Positions 51,303 to 63,093 of a DNA stretch of 64,000 nucleotides are shown piece after piece. Every line of letters starts with the position of its first letter. Position 1 is the first letter of the stretch. The notes under the pieces were generated by a model that was not told the origin of the DNA, made no database searches, and saw only the letters and a list, made by a program, of their open reading frames with translations. The DNA lies in the NCBI RefSeq assembly GCF_902806685.2, contig NC_048556.1:3782001-3846000 (forward strand). The letters run 5' to 3'. The DNA comes from Maniola hyperantus (lineage: Eukaryota; Arthropoda; Insecta; Lepidoptera; Nymphalidae). Made by a program: the position numbers and the translations under genes.

Positions 51303-52536
51303 TATTTTATCATGTGATTAAAGCTATAAGAAATTATTTGAGGCATTTATGGAAATAGTGGTTGAGTGATACAACACGTACAGAGAGATGATGTAGAAGA
51401 TACTTTATTATTAAGATGAATTTAGACCAAACAAGTGAAGGCTCACTCGTCAAATTATCTATGGATAAACGGACAGAGCAAAGCAGTGAATGCTCGCTTT
51501 ATCCCCATTTTGTTGGGTAAACAGATAAGAGCATTATTCTCTGTCTATCAAAGAATTTGACAGTGGGGTCAGAGTGAACATTTTCTCGTTTGGTAAATCC
51601 ACCTTATAACTTTGATGTTTGAACATACCAAATTATTATGATGGCCATTTAGAAGCGGGCATATCTACATTATACTCATAGTAGGTATTCGTATTATTTT
51701 CGCAATCTCGCATCCAACGCTCTTAAAAGTTGTTATATAAAATATTTTGTTATACTTACTGTAATTTATATTTTTACTAACTTAACTGTTTTAAGTATAC
51801 TTAGATAAACCTAATTTATCAAAATATATAATCAGTGTTGAAATTCGTTAATGCTTTTACTCATACCTACCTCCATAATAATAGACAATCCGCTTCGAAG
51901 ATCCATATTATTAAAAAAAACCGACTTTCAAATATATTTTTTATTTTAAGCTTTTTAGTGTAAGTAATCACTGCTTGGTATCTAAAATATCATATAAATA
52001 TCAATTCACCAGCAAAACTTTCCAAATCCAAACGGCTTAGGAGTTCAGTACCTTGTTGCAACATCAGGATTGAAGAGTTGGAACTTGGAATTCAATAACA
52101 AAGTCTACGCTTGGCATTTACAATATTATTTCACCAAGAACAGATCCTGAATCCCCCCTGTTATCCCCCATTGTACATTTTTTGGTTGGTCAGTTAGCGA
52201 ACTAAGATATCAACTAGCAAAAATTCGCGAGGCACACACACCACTCTGGCTCCGCCCACTTTCTTTACACATTCGCAAAACCTCCGCATTGCTTGATGCG
52301 GATGTCTGAATTAATGCGAATATCTGTAACACCACTGCTTCGAACAATCTCATTTCATTTATTTATGTAAAAAAATTGCCAGATAGTGCTTCTACTCTAC
52401 ACCTTTAAATTTTACGCAACCACGTGATTGGTTTGAATTTTACGTGGACAGATGACACAAGTGGTACAAAATAACAATATGGCTGAAATATAAAATTATA
52501 AAGTTGACAAAGACATTATTATCATCGGTAGGTATG
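51303..52536. other. Gene-free stretch
   Basis: A 'aaaaaccgactttcaaa' repeat edge lies at about 51916-51933. The rest is AT-rich and unassigned; no ORF of coding character. Confidence 0.3.
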
Positions 52537-52673
52537 TATAGTATGCGATAGATCGAGATGGCAATCGGGGAGTGAACGCCCCGCACTAACCCGGTGCGGC
52601 GAGCACGAGTGACGTGCGAGGCCTCGCCCCGCCTCATACCCCGATTGCCATCTCAACCTGTCGCAGACTATAC
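52537..52673. mobile_element. GC-rich foldback MITE (family A)
   Basis: Ends 'tatagtatgcgatagatcg' and 'acctgtcgcagactata'. Core 'cactaacccggtgcggcgag'. It ends about 40 bases before the tRNA gene. Confidence 0.75.
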
Positions 52674-52714
52674 TTATCTATATCCGAAATTAAAATTTCG
52701 CCTCTTCAATCAAT

Positions 52715-52786
52715 GGGGATGTAGCTCAGTGGTAGAGCGTTCGCTTTGCATGTGAAAGGCCCCGGGTTCGATCCCCGGCATCTCCA
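52715..52786 (+). tRNA. tRNA-Ala (anticodon TGC)
   Basis: Same 72 bases as the genes at 19984 and 43776, with all stems paired and A/B boxes intact. A 'gttttttgttttcc' run follows as a likely pol III terminator. Unlike the other two, its 3' flank is unrelated beyond the first few bases, so it is an older or separately moved copy. Confidence 0.96.
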
Positions 52787-52934
52787 GTTTTTTGTTTTCC
52801 TCACAAATTCTCATGGACAACAGGAAGGACAATTTTAGCCCACCTTTTAAATATTAGTGCAATGTTTTATTTATTTAGGAATTTTTGATCTTTTCTCTAC
52901 TACAGTTTCGGAAATTACCTCCTACAGCCAAACT

Positions 52935-53130
52935 TTCATCATCATCAACCAACAGACGTCCACCGCTGGACATGGGTCTCTTGTGCCACGGTCTTGCGCC
53001 GCTTGAATCCAACGGCTTCTTGAGATTTATTTGATGTCGTCTGTCCACTTACAGGAGGGGTCTTCCAACGCTACGCCTTCCTGTGCAAGGTCGCCATTCC
53101 AGTACTTTGGGACCCCAAATTGGGATCCAA
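52935..53130 (-). pseudogene. RTE-like LINE 3' end
   Basis: On the minus strand: 'ttggggtcccaaagtactgg', 'aatggcgaccttgcacagga', 'aggcgtagcgttggaagacc', 'cctcctgtaagtggacagac', ending in (GAT)n. It codes, with frame breaks, for GPKYWNGDLAQ/RSVGRPPVSGQT-type tails. Confidence 0.65.
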
Positions 53131-53154
53131 ACTTTACCTCTTTATATAATACTA

Positions 53155-53345
53155 GATGGTGCCCGTGACTTCGTCGTGGATTAGGTTTTAAAAATCTCGT
53201 AGGAATTCTTTGATTTTCCAGGATGAAAAGCTTCCCGGGATGCAAGCTATCTCTGTACCAAATTTCGTTAAAATTTAACAGATGGGCCGTGAAAAGCTAG
53301 CACAAATAGACAAGACACACTTTCGCATTTATATTAGTATAGATA
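53155..53345 (-). mobile_element. Helitron-like element, second family, near full length
   Basis: On the minus strand: 'atactaatataaatgcgaaa', 'gtgtgtcttgtct', 'ctagcttttcacggccc', 'tttggtacagagatagct', 'ccgggaagcttttcatcctg', 'aaatcaaagaattcctacga', and the end 'gaagtcacgggcaccatctag'. This copy gives the family's gene-order of blocks. Confidence 0.6.
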
Positions 53346-53447
53346 GATTAGTATAGATAGCTGACACACACAGGTATGCAACTATTCAGGCGTCTATAAC
53401 GGCCGAAATTAATAAATCAATCTATCTGTTATCTGTCGATAAGTTAC

Positions 53448-53518
53448 AGTACGCGGCAGAAAATAATGTACATCGACCTTTAGAAGGAGATAGCGGATTT
53501 GTAGAGCATTGTCATTGC
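53448..53518. mobile_element. Foldback MITE, left part (family E)
   Basis: 'agtacgcggcagaaaataat', 'gtacatcgacctttagaagg', 'ggatttgtagagcattgtc'. It breaks off before the loop. Confidence 0.55.
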
Positions 53519-54980
53519 AGATATTTTATTAATTTCGGCCTTAAATTCTAACATAATAAATATGGAATTATAAAAAACAATTCATCAAATGCATACATTT
53601 ATTATAATTGTTCGGATTTCATAAAGATTTCATTGAGGAATAGTCAAAGATAGCCTGGTACATCTCTTTGGTTGGTACCTAAAATTTTCTAAATATTATT
53701 TAGAAAAAATTGCAATTGTAAATGATGGCATAAAAACTGAAGAATATGTGTACTACTGCAAATTAGTCTTTATAAAAAATATTATTTTACTTGATTTTAG
53801 TACTGATATAAAAACAATTTAATTATTTTTATTTAAAAAGCACACCAATAAAATTTTAAAACACAAAATTTTACAATATTTAGTAGTTAAAAATACAATT
53901 TACTGGAATTTTAAAATAAATTTCTCTTTTTTTTCACCATCATCTTCCCAAAAAATCGATAATAATCAATAGTAACGCTATAGTCTAGTTTTTTTAATCG
54001 ATTTAGAGATGTCATAATCTAAAGTCTAAACTAAAATTTGTTCGTCATGTTCAGATTTTACAAAATTATTCAGATTTAATATTTAAACAAAAACCTGACT
54101 ATAAATCAATTAAAATAACATCTTGACTTAACAAAAACAGGACTATAGCTTTTACCTTATAAATTCTAAAAAGTTTATCATAATATTGTTTAAAAATACA
54201 GTAATTGTATTGACGAAGGTAAAAAAAAACAATAGTTATTATATCGAATCATTACAAATAAATACGCAAAACTTATTCAAAACTTACCGAGACTTATTCA
54301 TAAAACATGCGGCTTTAGTCTCAAAAGGAATGAACACCATTTGACACCGAAATCAAATCGATTTTTTTTCATCTCCAAGATAATATATACACATAGAATT
54401 TAAATCGATTCCAATAAATCAATCATTTCTGAACACGATTCGATGACTTCAAACCATGAACCACTAATCTAGCAACACTAGATAAATACAATGAACACAT
54501 TGTAATTTAGTTTTTATAACTAGCAACACCTGACATTCCTTTAACGGTTCTTAATTAAAAATAAAAATTAACGCTCCCGATTTTCAGGCAAAGGCAACAC
54601 TTACACTTAATTTTATTTTACATCAATATCTTTTGTCTTTTGCGATCAATGCTTAATGGTTATTTTACGAAGAAGCAAATGGTACCACATTGCGGCATGC
54701 GACAGGGCCGTATGCGACAATAATTAAAAATATCGTACATTTTGGCAAGAGTTATGTCGTATGAAATCAGTCTGGTTTCCGAATCTTAGCATTTAAAATG
54801 CCAATTCATCTTCAAAACAGTTGTTAGGTGTTCTGTAACATAGTAGATTGCTCAATCGATTGCTTAGTCGATCAAGTAGAACCAATATATTCTAATCGCG
54901 TTCCAGCACAACGTTGCTTCGCCGTAAAATAGACTTCCACAGGCCGCAAATGTAATCCATTTGTAGTAAATCAATAATAT
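53519..54980. other. AT-rich, repeat-poor stretch
   Basis: No recognised repeats or genes. Together with 55298-56496 it could be the 3' untranslated region of a minus-strand gene ending at the 56849 exon. TTTATT (AATAAA on the minus strand) occurs, for example, near 53597. Inference only. Confidence 0.3.
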
Positions 54981-55127
54981 TTATAGTCCGTTCACTATAA
55001 CTTGACCCCTGCCGTCATGTTGGCACCATTGCTGTTGGCTTTATTGCTTAGGACTAAGGGTTTATTATTGTGTGACTTGCAATATTGCCAACATAACGTC
55101 CGGGGTCAAGTTATAGTGAACCGACAA
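54981..55127. mobile_element. TIR MITE (family F)
   Basis: 'ccgttcactataacttgacc' with 'catgttggca' is mirrored by 'tgccaacata' and 'ggggtcaagttatagtgaac'. The TIRs are about 40 bases around a 60-base centre. One copy in the window. Confidence 0.75.
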
Positions 55128-55142
55128 TATAGCATGCCACAT

Positions 55143-55297
55143 ACAGTGCGACAAGGCTCTCTTGGCACTTGAATGACATTAACAGGGGGGCGCTGTTGGA
55201 TAACAAAGGCTTAGAATATTTAAACAAGAACAAAACACTTGACGGCAACGTTAGTTCAGATTTTCGCCACGCACCAAATGAGCCCTGTCGCGCTGTA
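55143..55297. mobile_element. TIR MITE (family G)
   Basis: 'tacagtgcgacaaggctctc' and 'gagccctgtcgcgctgta' are inverted termini; inside, 'cgccacgcacc' mirrors the worn 'ttggcacttg'. The compact copy is at 61595-61698. TA at the ends suggests a TA target. Confidence 0.7.
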
Positions 55298-56496
55298 GTC
55301 GCGTTGTTTCTCCGTAAAACAGCCTTACAATTGAAACCTAGGAATGTCGAAAAGATTCAAAAGGCAGTGGAGAACTGAGTGATTCAGAATATACAATCTT
55401 AATTATATTTTTTACCACAGATATACTATTAAACTATTGTAATACACTAGGATGTAAGCTCCTGACTAATCTTAGGGACTGGAGCACACAAGGCGGATCG
55501 CAAATTCTACTCAAATTTATCGATTTGCGTCGTGTGATCTAGTTAAGGGATAACATACGTTTGTATGTTTTAGTCACTTCTCAATTTATTTTCTTAAAAC
55601 TTAAAAAACAATGTTACTCGACGTCCAAGACAATTTAAGATTTCTGGGATCACTTACACTAAATCGCTAAATGTTTAATTAAATTTCGTAATGCTGTCAC
55701 TTTTTGACAAGTTATTTCCGCGATTGATAAGAAAAGGACAGATTAAAAAAAAATTGATTTAGCAGGTTCGTTTCGCAAAATCCAGTACGATTTAAAATAT
55801 TCATTCGTAATATTTTATTTCACATGTTGAGTAGAGTACGCAGCATCAACTCTCTAAAGTAAATAAATGCTTTAATTTGAAATGTGAGTGTGTGACATAG
55901 AACGAGTGCATTATTTTATTGTTATTGAACGACACATTTCATTTCATTTATTTATTTTGAGTTCATTATGTTGATTCTGATAAACGAACTAAATTAAGAT
56001 ACAAAGAAACCAGTTGTGATGCAGCGGAGTCACATTTTAAAAGAAGTGTCTAGACGGCCACAAGCGGTGGTTCAATGATAAAAAAATATGCAGCCACAAG
56101 TTTTTTATTAGCTGTTAAAATTTGTTCAATTTTTAATGTCCATGTGATGTGCTGACGCTCGACGCTAAGATTGTATTGGTCGAACTACACGCCGCGACAC
56201 ATTACAACATTAGTTAGGTAGGTGTTCTTTGTAGCTTTAGAACGTAATAGTAGCAACACACGCAGTCAAATGCATATACGCAACGCAGAAGCCGAATACT
56301 AGCAGAGTTCTTTACGCATAAACACGCAACGTGATATTAAAACTGCGTTGAGCGTAACGCAGCGTGTATGCCTTGCGTCGCAAACCTTTAACAAGCGCCG
56401 TAGTAAAGGTACTCAGTAATGGCGGAACGAGGTAGCATCACTGTGACATCAGGTCCAGGCACGAATTCAGGCATCAAATTCATTTGACGTAGGTAT
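55298..56496. other. AT-rich, repeat-poor stretch
   Basis: No gene recognised. 55169-55378 is open on the plus strand but overlaps the MITE and is not a credible protein. Confidence 0.3.
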
Positions 56497-56665
56497 GTAC
56501 GGAACCCAGCAGGAATATTGCACATCGAACTTTAGAAAGAGATTTTAGCTTCGTAGAGTGATATTATGTCACTCATGTCATCGCCTAAACGACAGAGACA
56601 ACGCTGTACCGTTACCACCGTTATCGCTTTCTAAAGTTCGGGGTGCAATATTTCCTGCTGGATAC
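56497..56665. mobile_element. Foldback MITE (family E)
   Basis: 'acccagcaggaatattgcac', 'atcgaactttagaaagagat' versus 'atcgctttctaaagttcggg', 'tgcaatatttcctgctgg'. Complete but diverged in the loop. Confidence 0.7.
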
Positions 56666-56848
56666 TGTATGTTTTGACAGTAGTGTCAAAATGTAAGAAC
56701 TGTTTACGTGTGGCGCCAAATGGTGATGTAAATATTAGAAACCCTCATTCATTAGCGCTTACTTATGGTACACTTTTTTAACGCACTTTAAAAGTTGATT
56801 TATTAATTAAGTATTGAAGTAACTAACACTGGTATGGTCTGTATCAAT

Positions 56849-57130
56849 TCAACACAAAATGTCGGGTTTGTCGCACTCGTTCATGTTGAGGTCGGTGGCG
56901 CTAGGCGCGCGGCTGCAGCGCGGGGGCGGCGAGGGGCGGCGCGCGGGACACGGCGTCTGCGCAGCCGCGGGGCCCTGCTGCGGGGGGCCCGGGGGGCATT
57001 GACGTGGGGGACCCGCGACTCGCGAGCGAGGCGGCGGAGGCACGCTCCGACGCGAGCGAGGGCACGGAAGGCCTCTCCGAGGCGGGCGGCGACGGCGCGT
57101 CCACGTCATTCTGCAACGATCCAACTGCTG
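56849..57130 (-). CDS. Candidate 3'-terminal coding exon, GC-rich
   Basis: This is GC-rich within AT-rich surroundings. On the minus strand a pyrimidine tract and 'gttgtag' (near 57150) or 'cgttgcag' (near 57111) could be the acceptor. Two overlapping frames are open. Frame 1 runs NDVDAPSPPASERPSVPSLA... to LQPRA and TAG at about 56901. Frame 2 is open to TGA at 56849 and ends APSATDLNMNECDKPDILC. Frame 1 has the more protein-like Ser/Ala/Pro composition; frame 2 has the more protein-like end. I cannot tell which is used. The plus-strand ORF is a shadow of the GC content. No family recognised. Confidence 0.4.
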   Translation of the reverse strand, partial: QQLDRCRMTWTRRRRPPRRGLPCPRSRRSVPPPPRSRVAGPPRQCPPGPPQQGPAAAQTPCPARRPSPPPRCSRAPSATDLNMNECDKPDILC

Positions 57131-57860
57131 AGCCGCCGCGCGCTACAACACCGGGGGACAGGGAGAACGCGGGACGGGGGCGGGGTAGAGGGGGGCACCG
57201 TTACTCACTCGCTAGCATACCGCCTCACCACCGTCACTGTTCTTTTATTCAATAAAAATTTAAAGGCCCATATTTTTTCGTATTCAAAATTGTTTATATT
57301 CAAATACAAAACTACAAATAAACTACGTTAAGTAGAGAATAGTAATTCATTTGAATAGGTTAAAAAAATTGGCAAGTGACGGCATGTAAAGCGGCATATT
57401 TCATACGTTTACTACGTTCTGTGCTGACGTAATAGTTTCTATCGAAATAATTTAAATGTCTATGGAAAATAAAATTCAGACGAAAAATGAATACATTTTG
57501 CACAGTAAAAATATTATCATTAATTGAAAGGGGTTTCATGCTAAAGCGTAATGGCCGTGTCGTGTAAATATAATGATGAGCGGTATGGCCATGTCGTATG
57601 ATAATGAGATCGTACTATGATAATGACTTATGAGATTATGAATAAGCATTAAGTTTGAAAATTACTTATGAAATGACTTTTTGGAACCCAAAATGGTAAA
57701 ATATTAATAGTGATATACGGTTTGATGAAGTATAAAAAATTACTGTGAAATAATGATGTGAAAACAAAGTCAAAATTGGTAATAAAATAATACAATAAAA
57801 ATAATTTTCTTGATTTCTCTATTTTGTTTAAAAATTAAAACATTACACAGATCAAGCGTG
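57131..57860. other. Candidate intron or flank
   Basis: 57131-57230 remains GC-rich (C-tract upstream of the possible acceptor). The rest is AT-rich with no recognised feature. Confidence 0.3.
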
Positions 57861-58013
57861 TATAGTACGCGACAGGTGGAGTTGGCAATCGGGGTATGAG
57901 GCGGGGCACGCCCCGCACACTCACACGTTACCCGCACCGGGTTAGCGCGGGGACTCTGCGGGTGAGCGGGGCGTTTCCTCCCCGATTGACATCTCGACCT
58001 GTCGTGGACTATA
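57861..58013. mobile_element. GC-rich foldback MITE (family A)
   Basis: Ends 'tatagtacgcgacaggtgg' and 'gacctgtcgtggactata'. Core 'gcaccgggttagcgcgggga'. Well preserved. Confidence 0.8.
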
Positions 58014-61000
58014 GTTAAATGTAAATGAAAATCAGCACATTGCGCGAGTTGATTGGTGCATTTCATTTCTAAACTAAGCATGCAATGTTTTAGATTTAGG
58101 ATGAATTAATAAAATAACCTTAGACTAAAGTATTTAACTAAAAAAAATTTTTTATTGTTTTTAAGCCCCATAAAATAAAATAATAATCCTAAGATTAATT
58201 TATTTGAAAACTAATCTGTTAACTAGACAGAGCAAAAATACGTGTGTAAAAATACGTGAATAAGTGATGTTGGTGTACCGAAAAAGAATAAATAAAAAAA
58301 TTAATTAAAAATTAATTTTGACAATTTAGTCTACCAAAAAATTAAAAGTAAGCAACTGTATTACTAAAAAAAATGTTGCCAGAAACTTACAGAAATGCTA
58401 AGTAGGAAAAAGAGGGTTATGCGAAAGCGTGGAATCGAGATATAAATGACAAAATAATAATGAAAATAGCATCATATACTAATAAATATTTATAAAATAT
58501 AAACACAAATACATCACATTATCGTATGAATTTCTTTATCTAAATATATCTAAAAAAATATAATGATTAATCCTTAAGACCAACGATTAAAAATTCACCT
58601 AAGGTATAAAAAATAGTAATAAATATAAAATATAGCCTAAAACGCTCGCTTACACATCTATAATGAAAACAATTGCACATAATATTTCAGTTAGTTTGTC
58701 GTTCCGGCAGCGGTGGCAGTCTTTTAAAGGATAAATCTGAATACATTTCCAAGCGAAATTCTAAATTCTATTGAAATTGGAGTCCAAAGTTCATGATTTC
58801 GGTAACTAAATACAAACCTGCACTCATTTACAAGCAAAATGGTCCACGAAGTCCATAGCTCGTGATTCCGATCAACTGTTCAATAGGGTATTTTACCCTT
58901 TTTTGAAAAGTGTCTTAATTTGATCCTAAAGTGATAATAAACTACCAAAAAATTTACAAAAATTGTATTCTATCGATAAGTGCAATAAAAATGCATTTAA
59001 AATTAGCATTTTAAATTTCGCCGCGAAAACGCTACCCGCCATCTTTTTCGGTTCAAGAGCTGTCATGACGTCACACGGATAGGTAAGCAACGGTTTTTTC
59101 TTAGTGAAAATCATTACAATTGCAATCCATGTGACGCCACAGTCGGAATTAATATGGCAGCTACGGCAGCATGCGTTTTGGATATTCGTAGAACAGATAA
59201 AAAAGTGAAATGTTTAAAATGAATTATAAAATTCATTTTATAATTTTATAAACTGAAATAAACATTTTTCGATTGCTTATTGCTAAGACTATCATGTTTA
59301 TACATTTTTAGGTTTTTTTCTCGTTTGGTGTAAAATACCGTATTACTCCTTTTGTAAAATTATATTTTGTGCAATCACACCATTTTGTTCGCAAGGCGCT
59401 CAATTTATCCCGCCCCATCTTTGGACCAATCAGGAGGCATATATAGAAGCGTTTCATATACTGCGCCGCTGCCGCACGCAAAAATCAAGAAACGGCCTAA
59501 GTACAAAAAAAATACGGACCACAACACATTTTATTAGCGTTCAAACAGAAAATTTGTATTACCTGTTACAACGACGATGAAGATAATAAAACTGTTAGGT
59601 CATATACATTTCCTAACTCCCGATACGTAGCTGACTAAAAAACAATACATTACAAATATTACATAATAACTATATACTCCAAAATACTCTCAAAAATATA
59701 GCACCAACAATTACCTTCCAAGAATTACTCTATGACAACGTTATTCTATGATTCAAAGTATTAAAGTTGTAATGAAAAGTACTCTATTTCAACGTTGCTC
59801 TATGGTTCAACAAATGTCAAAGTTTACGTTAGTTTAATACAGTACAAGTAAATTACTACAGTAATGTATAACATCGTCTATAGCAAAATTACACTAAGTA
59901 CTTTTTAATTTTTAAAATTATACGTTCTATCAAAAAATCTACTCGCATATAAAGCGCGACTTCTAATAATTATTGTTATAAAAATGTTTGGAACACCTCT
60001 GCGATATTGGGGTTCACATCAACCAATCATGCAACGCTATCCAATACTTGGATTAACTTCGGGGCAAATAGGATTGTAGCCATAAAAACATAATAATAAT
60101 AATTAACAATAAGGTACATTTCAAAGACTCCTATCTAATTACGTGAACAAAATTCGTTGTCTTGAAGTACGATCTAGCGCTATACAAAACATTTGACACA
60201 CTAGCGTTCGTTCTATATTTGAATTGTCTATGGCATCCCTAGTGGTTCCATTTAGCTTGTACAGATTAAAAATACTATAAGGTCGCTCGAGGGCTCTGGT
60301 AGGTGTCTCTGGGCCGCCTCCTAGCTACGCACTTACTGTGAGCGACGTGTTTACAACCCAAGTAGGCTCGCCTGAGAGCATTTGTGACTTTACCCTGACA
60401 GCCACAGACAAAAAGGTCTCAATAAACACGTCACAGATACAAAATTTTGAAAAAAAAGTAGAATATTGAAAAATCTGTACAATTTTTAATTTCCAGGACA
60501 GATTAAAGATTTTTACAAAACAAATCGAATGCGCAAATGAATTTTGCTTTTCCAACGATTCTTTCTATTATGGTCTTGTAGCAAAGTTGAAGTGAACAAC
60601 GAATGCGTATAAACGTCCGCTTGTGTGGTGCGTGTGTGGGTGTAATGTGCACACACGTCAAATCTTAACAGGCACGATGTGACACCTTCTCAAACTTCAC
60701 TCACAAGTGTAATCGGCCCATTGTACGAATTTTACACGCCTGAACTATCTCTTTAACGGCAGTTTTTTCCGGTAGTTTGTAAGTATTTTAAAATAGGTAC
60801 CGAAAGGACTTTGAGTCATTTTGAGTCCAATGCCCCTACAATGTTGATACTGATGGCATATGAAAGCTTTTAGGGTAGGTAAATTTATTTCATACTATGG
60901 CGGCTAAAGTCAAAAACATACATTTAATATGGATTGACTAATCAAGCAATTCATGGTTTCTATTTATTATAGTACTATTATATTATTTTTGCCTATGGTC

Positions 61001-61594
61001 CTTTCAAGTTTACAGTTTTTAAAATGGCTGTGACACATAGACAGACGAAACTATAGGAACCCTTTCCTTTCCCTACGAACACGGAAAAGATTTACAGTAA
61101 TTTTGTGTAAATACTTTGAATGAGTTGAGTTACCATGAGTTTGAACCGAAAAACTTTAAACATGTGAATGTTTGACAGGTCGTCGTATCTGACGAATCTT
61201 AATATCGTTGAAGTTATGTTTGTACTGCAGAAAATCGGGTAAACTCTTTTATAGATTTCAAGATTTCTATGAAAGCTGAAGATAGGCTTGCGCTTGGCGA
61301 CTATCGTGCTTTAAAGAGCAATGATGAGGTCTGGCCGTAGCGCGCTTGCCTGAAAGATGCCTATTCACTCTTGCTTTGAAGAAGAATTTAGGTTATACGA
61401 GACTGGTAAATGTCATACATACTAACAAATTATATGGACAATACAAACGCAGTTCGATACATAAACAAAAAACAGAGTTTTCAACACGTTTTTATGTAAA
61501 CCTTTCGTCCGTGCAAACTCACGGTAATATTCGCAACAACTTAAGCCACAAAACCAACAACTTTTGCACTATTGTTTTCGGAATTCAAAAGTTT
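58014..61594. other. Long AT-rich, repeat-poor stretch
   Basis: No supported gene. 59411-59470 has GC-box-like (cccgcccc), CCAAT (gaccaatcag) and TATA (catatatag) motifs in promoter order. A CRE palindrome tgacgtca is at 59066-59073. 60990-61087 is an end of the 'ccggccaagtgcgag' family. 61322-61390 is an uninterrupted copy of the repeat that holds a SINE at 42145. Otherwise plain AT-rich DNA, which could be intron or untranslated region. Confidence 0.35.
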
Positions 61595-61698
61595 ACAGTG
61601 CGACATGGCTATCTTGGCACGTGGCGAAAATCGGAACCAACATTACCGTCAAGTGTCCCCTTTTTCGCCACGCGCCAAGATAGCCTTGTCGCACTGTA
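61595..61698. mobile_element. TIR MITE (family G), compact copy
   Basis: 'acagtgcgacatggctatct', 'tggcacgtggcgaaaa' is mirrored by 'ttttcgccacgcgccaagat', 'agccttgtcgcactgta'. Nearly the whole 104 bases are stem. The 134-codon ORF across it is not a gene. Confidence 0.8.
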
Positions 61699-61972
61699 CT
61701 TCACGAATTTACACGTTTTTTTAAAATTTCATTTACGCATTCACAGATAAAAAATAGAAAGAAAGTAATGAAACCATGCTTTAACGCAAAATGCCTCACC
61801 ACACTAACTCCGGTTTTGCCCTGTAATTATAAGTTGTTATAACTTATAACATAATCGTTTCACACACGAGTCCTAACTTAACTTGTCCTAACTTTAAAAT
61901 CGTAATAGTCTCGCGACTCCTACGCAACGCCTTAGGAAAGTCGGAAAGTCATTTGTGGAAATGGATGTAATA
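61699..61972. other. Short gene-free stretch
   Basis: Nothing recognised. Confidence 0.3.
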
Positions 61973-62178
61973 TCTATATGTATAAAAGGTGACTGACTGA
62001 CTGATCTATCAACGCACAGCTCAAAACACTGGACGGATCGGGCTAAAATTTGGTACGCAGATAGCTATTATGACGTAGACATCCGCTAGGAAAGGATTTT
62101 TGAAAATTCAACCCCTAACGGGGTAAAATAGGGGTTTGTAATTTGTGTAGTCTACGCGAAGTCACGAGCATAAGCGAG
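61973..62178 (+). mobile_element. Helitron-like element
   Basis: TCTATATGTATAAAAGG, three GACT units, 'gatctatcaacgcacagct', 'gacggatcgggctaaaattt', 'ccgctaggaaaggattttt', with the 3' hairpin shortened to 'ctacgcgaagtcacgagc' and the end mutated to ATAAGCGAG|T. Confidence 0.6.
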
Positions 62179-62309
62179 TTTTATAGTAAAAAAATGTTCC
62201 AGCTAATTTTAAACTTGCCACAAGTTTAAAAAGATTAGGTAAATGATAAAAAAGCGTAGATATACAGTTACAATACAATATGGCATAATATTATTGTAAA
62301 TTGAACACG

Positions 62310-62450
62310 ACAAAAGCAACCGGCGAGTTTCTTGTTGGTTCTTCTTGGTAGGAATGGTATTCCGAACCAGTGGTAGATTCTTTTGACGATTTAAAAGTAC
62401 TTGTAAATGTTTATTAAATTAAAATATTTTTATTCAATTCTATTCAACCT
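62310..62450 (+). mobile_element. LINE 3' tail
   Basis: 'gcaaccggcgagtttcttgt', 'tggttcttcttggtaggaat', 'ccgaaccagtggtagattct', 'gacgatttaaaagtacttgt', ending in TATTCAATTCTATTC. It matches the worn tail at 5196-5344. Confidence 0.55.
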
Positions 62451-62703
62451 TACGTAGATAATATGGCAGTGACTTTCATCCATAACCTAATAAATTATTA
62501 TTCCTTAATATAAGTTTTATAATCCGTACGTAATACAAACGATAATACAATAATTTTAAATTATAATGGATACACACAAAAATATAATCACTATCTTCCA
62601 TTTTCAATCTTCACACTTAAATTAACTATGACAGACATAATTCTGTAAATATTTCAAATCTATAACAGTTAGTCAGTCAATCAGACAGACAGGCAGACAT
62701 ACA
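62451..62703. other. Short gene-free stretch
   Basis: AT-rich, ending in a GACA-type microsatellite scrap (62672-62700). Confidence 0.3.
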
Positions 62704-62875
62704 GTAGCCGGCAGGAAAGGTACATCAACCTTTAGAAAGAGGTTTCGGCTTTGTAGAGCGTTGTCTCTATCACTCAAACCTATGTGATATTTTGTCGGTT
62801 TCAACTACAGAGACAACGCTCTACAAAACCACTATCTCTTTCTAAAGGTCGATGTACAATATTTCCTGCCGAGTA
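62704..62875. mobile_element. Foldback MITE (family E), reference copy
   Basis: Outer TIRs 'gccggcaggaaa' and 'tttcctgccga'; inner 'acctttagaaagagg' and 'ctctttctaaaggt'; central 'gctttgtagagcgttgtctc' and 'gagacaacgctctacaaa'. 172 bases and almost fully self-complementary. GTA flanks both ends (acaGTA...aGTActa). Confidence 0.85.
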
Positions 62876-63093
62876 CTATACAGACGCAGATAATCTTAAT
62901 AACTTCTTATTTTAAAATCTTCAATATAATAATTTATTTCTTCTGCTATAGGTTTCAATTAATCTGATCTTTTTCCTTATTGAGTTAATAAAATAATAAT
63001 ATGATGATGTATTGCGTTTTTTAATGATACTAATAAATAATTATATATACCCAGTGAAGATTGTAAATGACACATATAGAAGTAATTAATAAC

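Noticed and set aside
56834..57331. 165-codon plus-strand ORF
   Set aside because: An Arg/Ala-rich translation caused by the GC-rich island; the opposite strand gives the better candidate, and the ORF continues into AT-rich noise.
61346..61750. 134-codon plus-strand ORF
   Set aside because: It runs through the family G MITE at 61595-61698 and a repeat scrap at its start; no domain and no coding bias.
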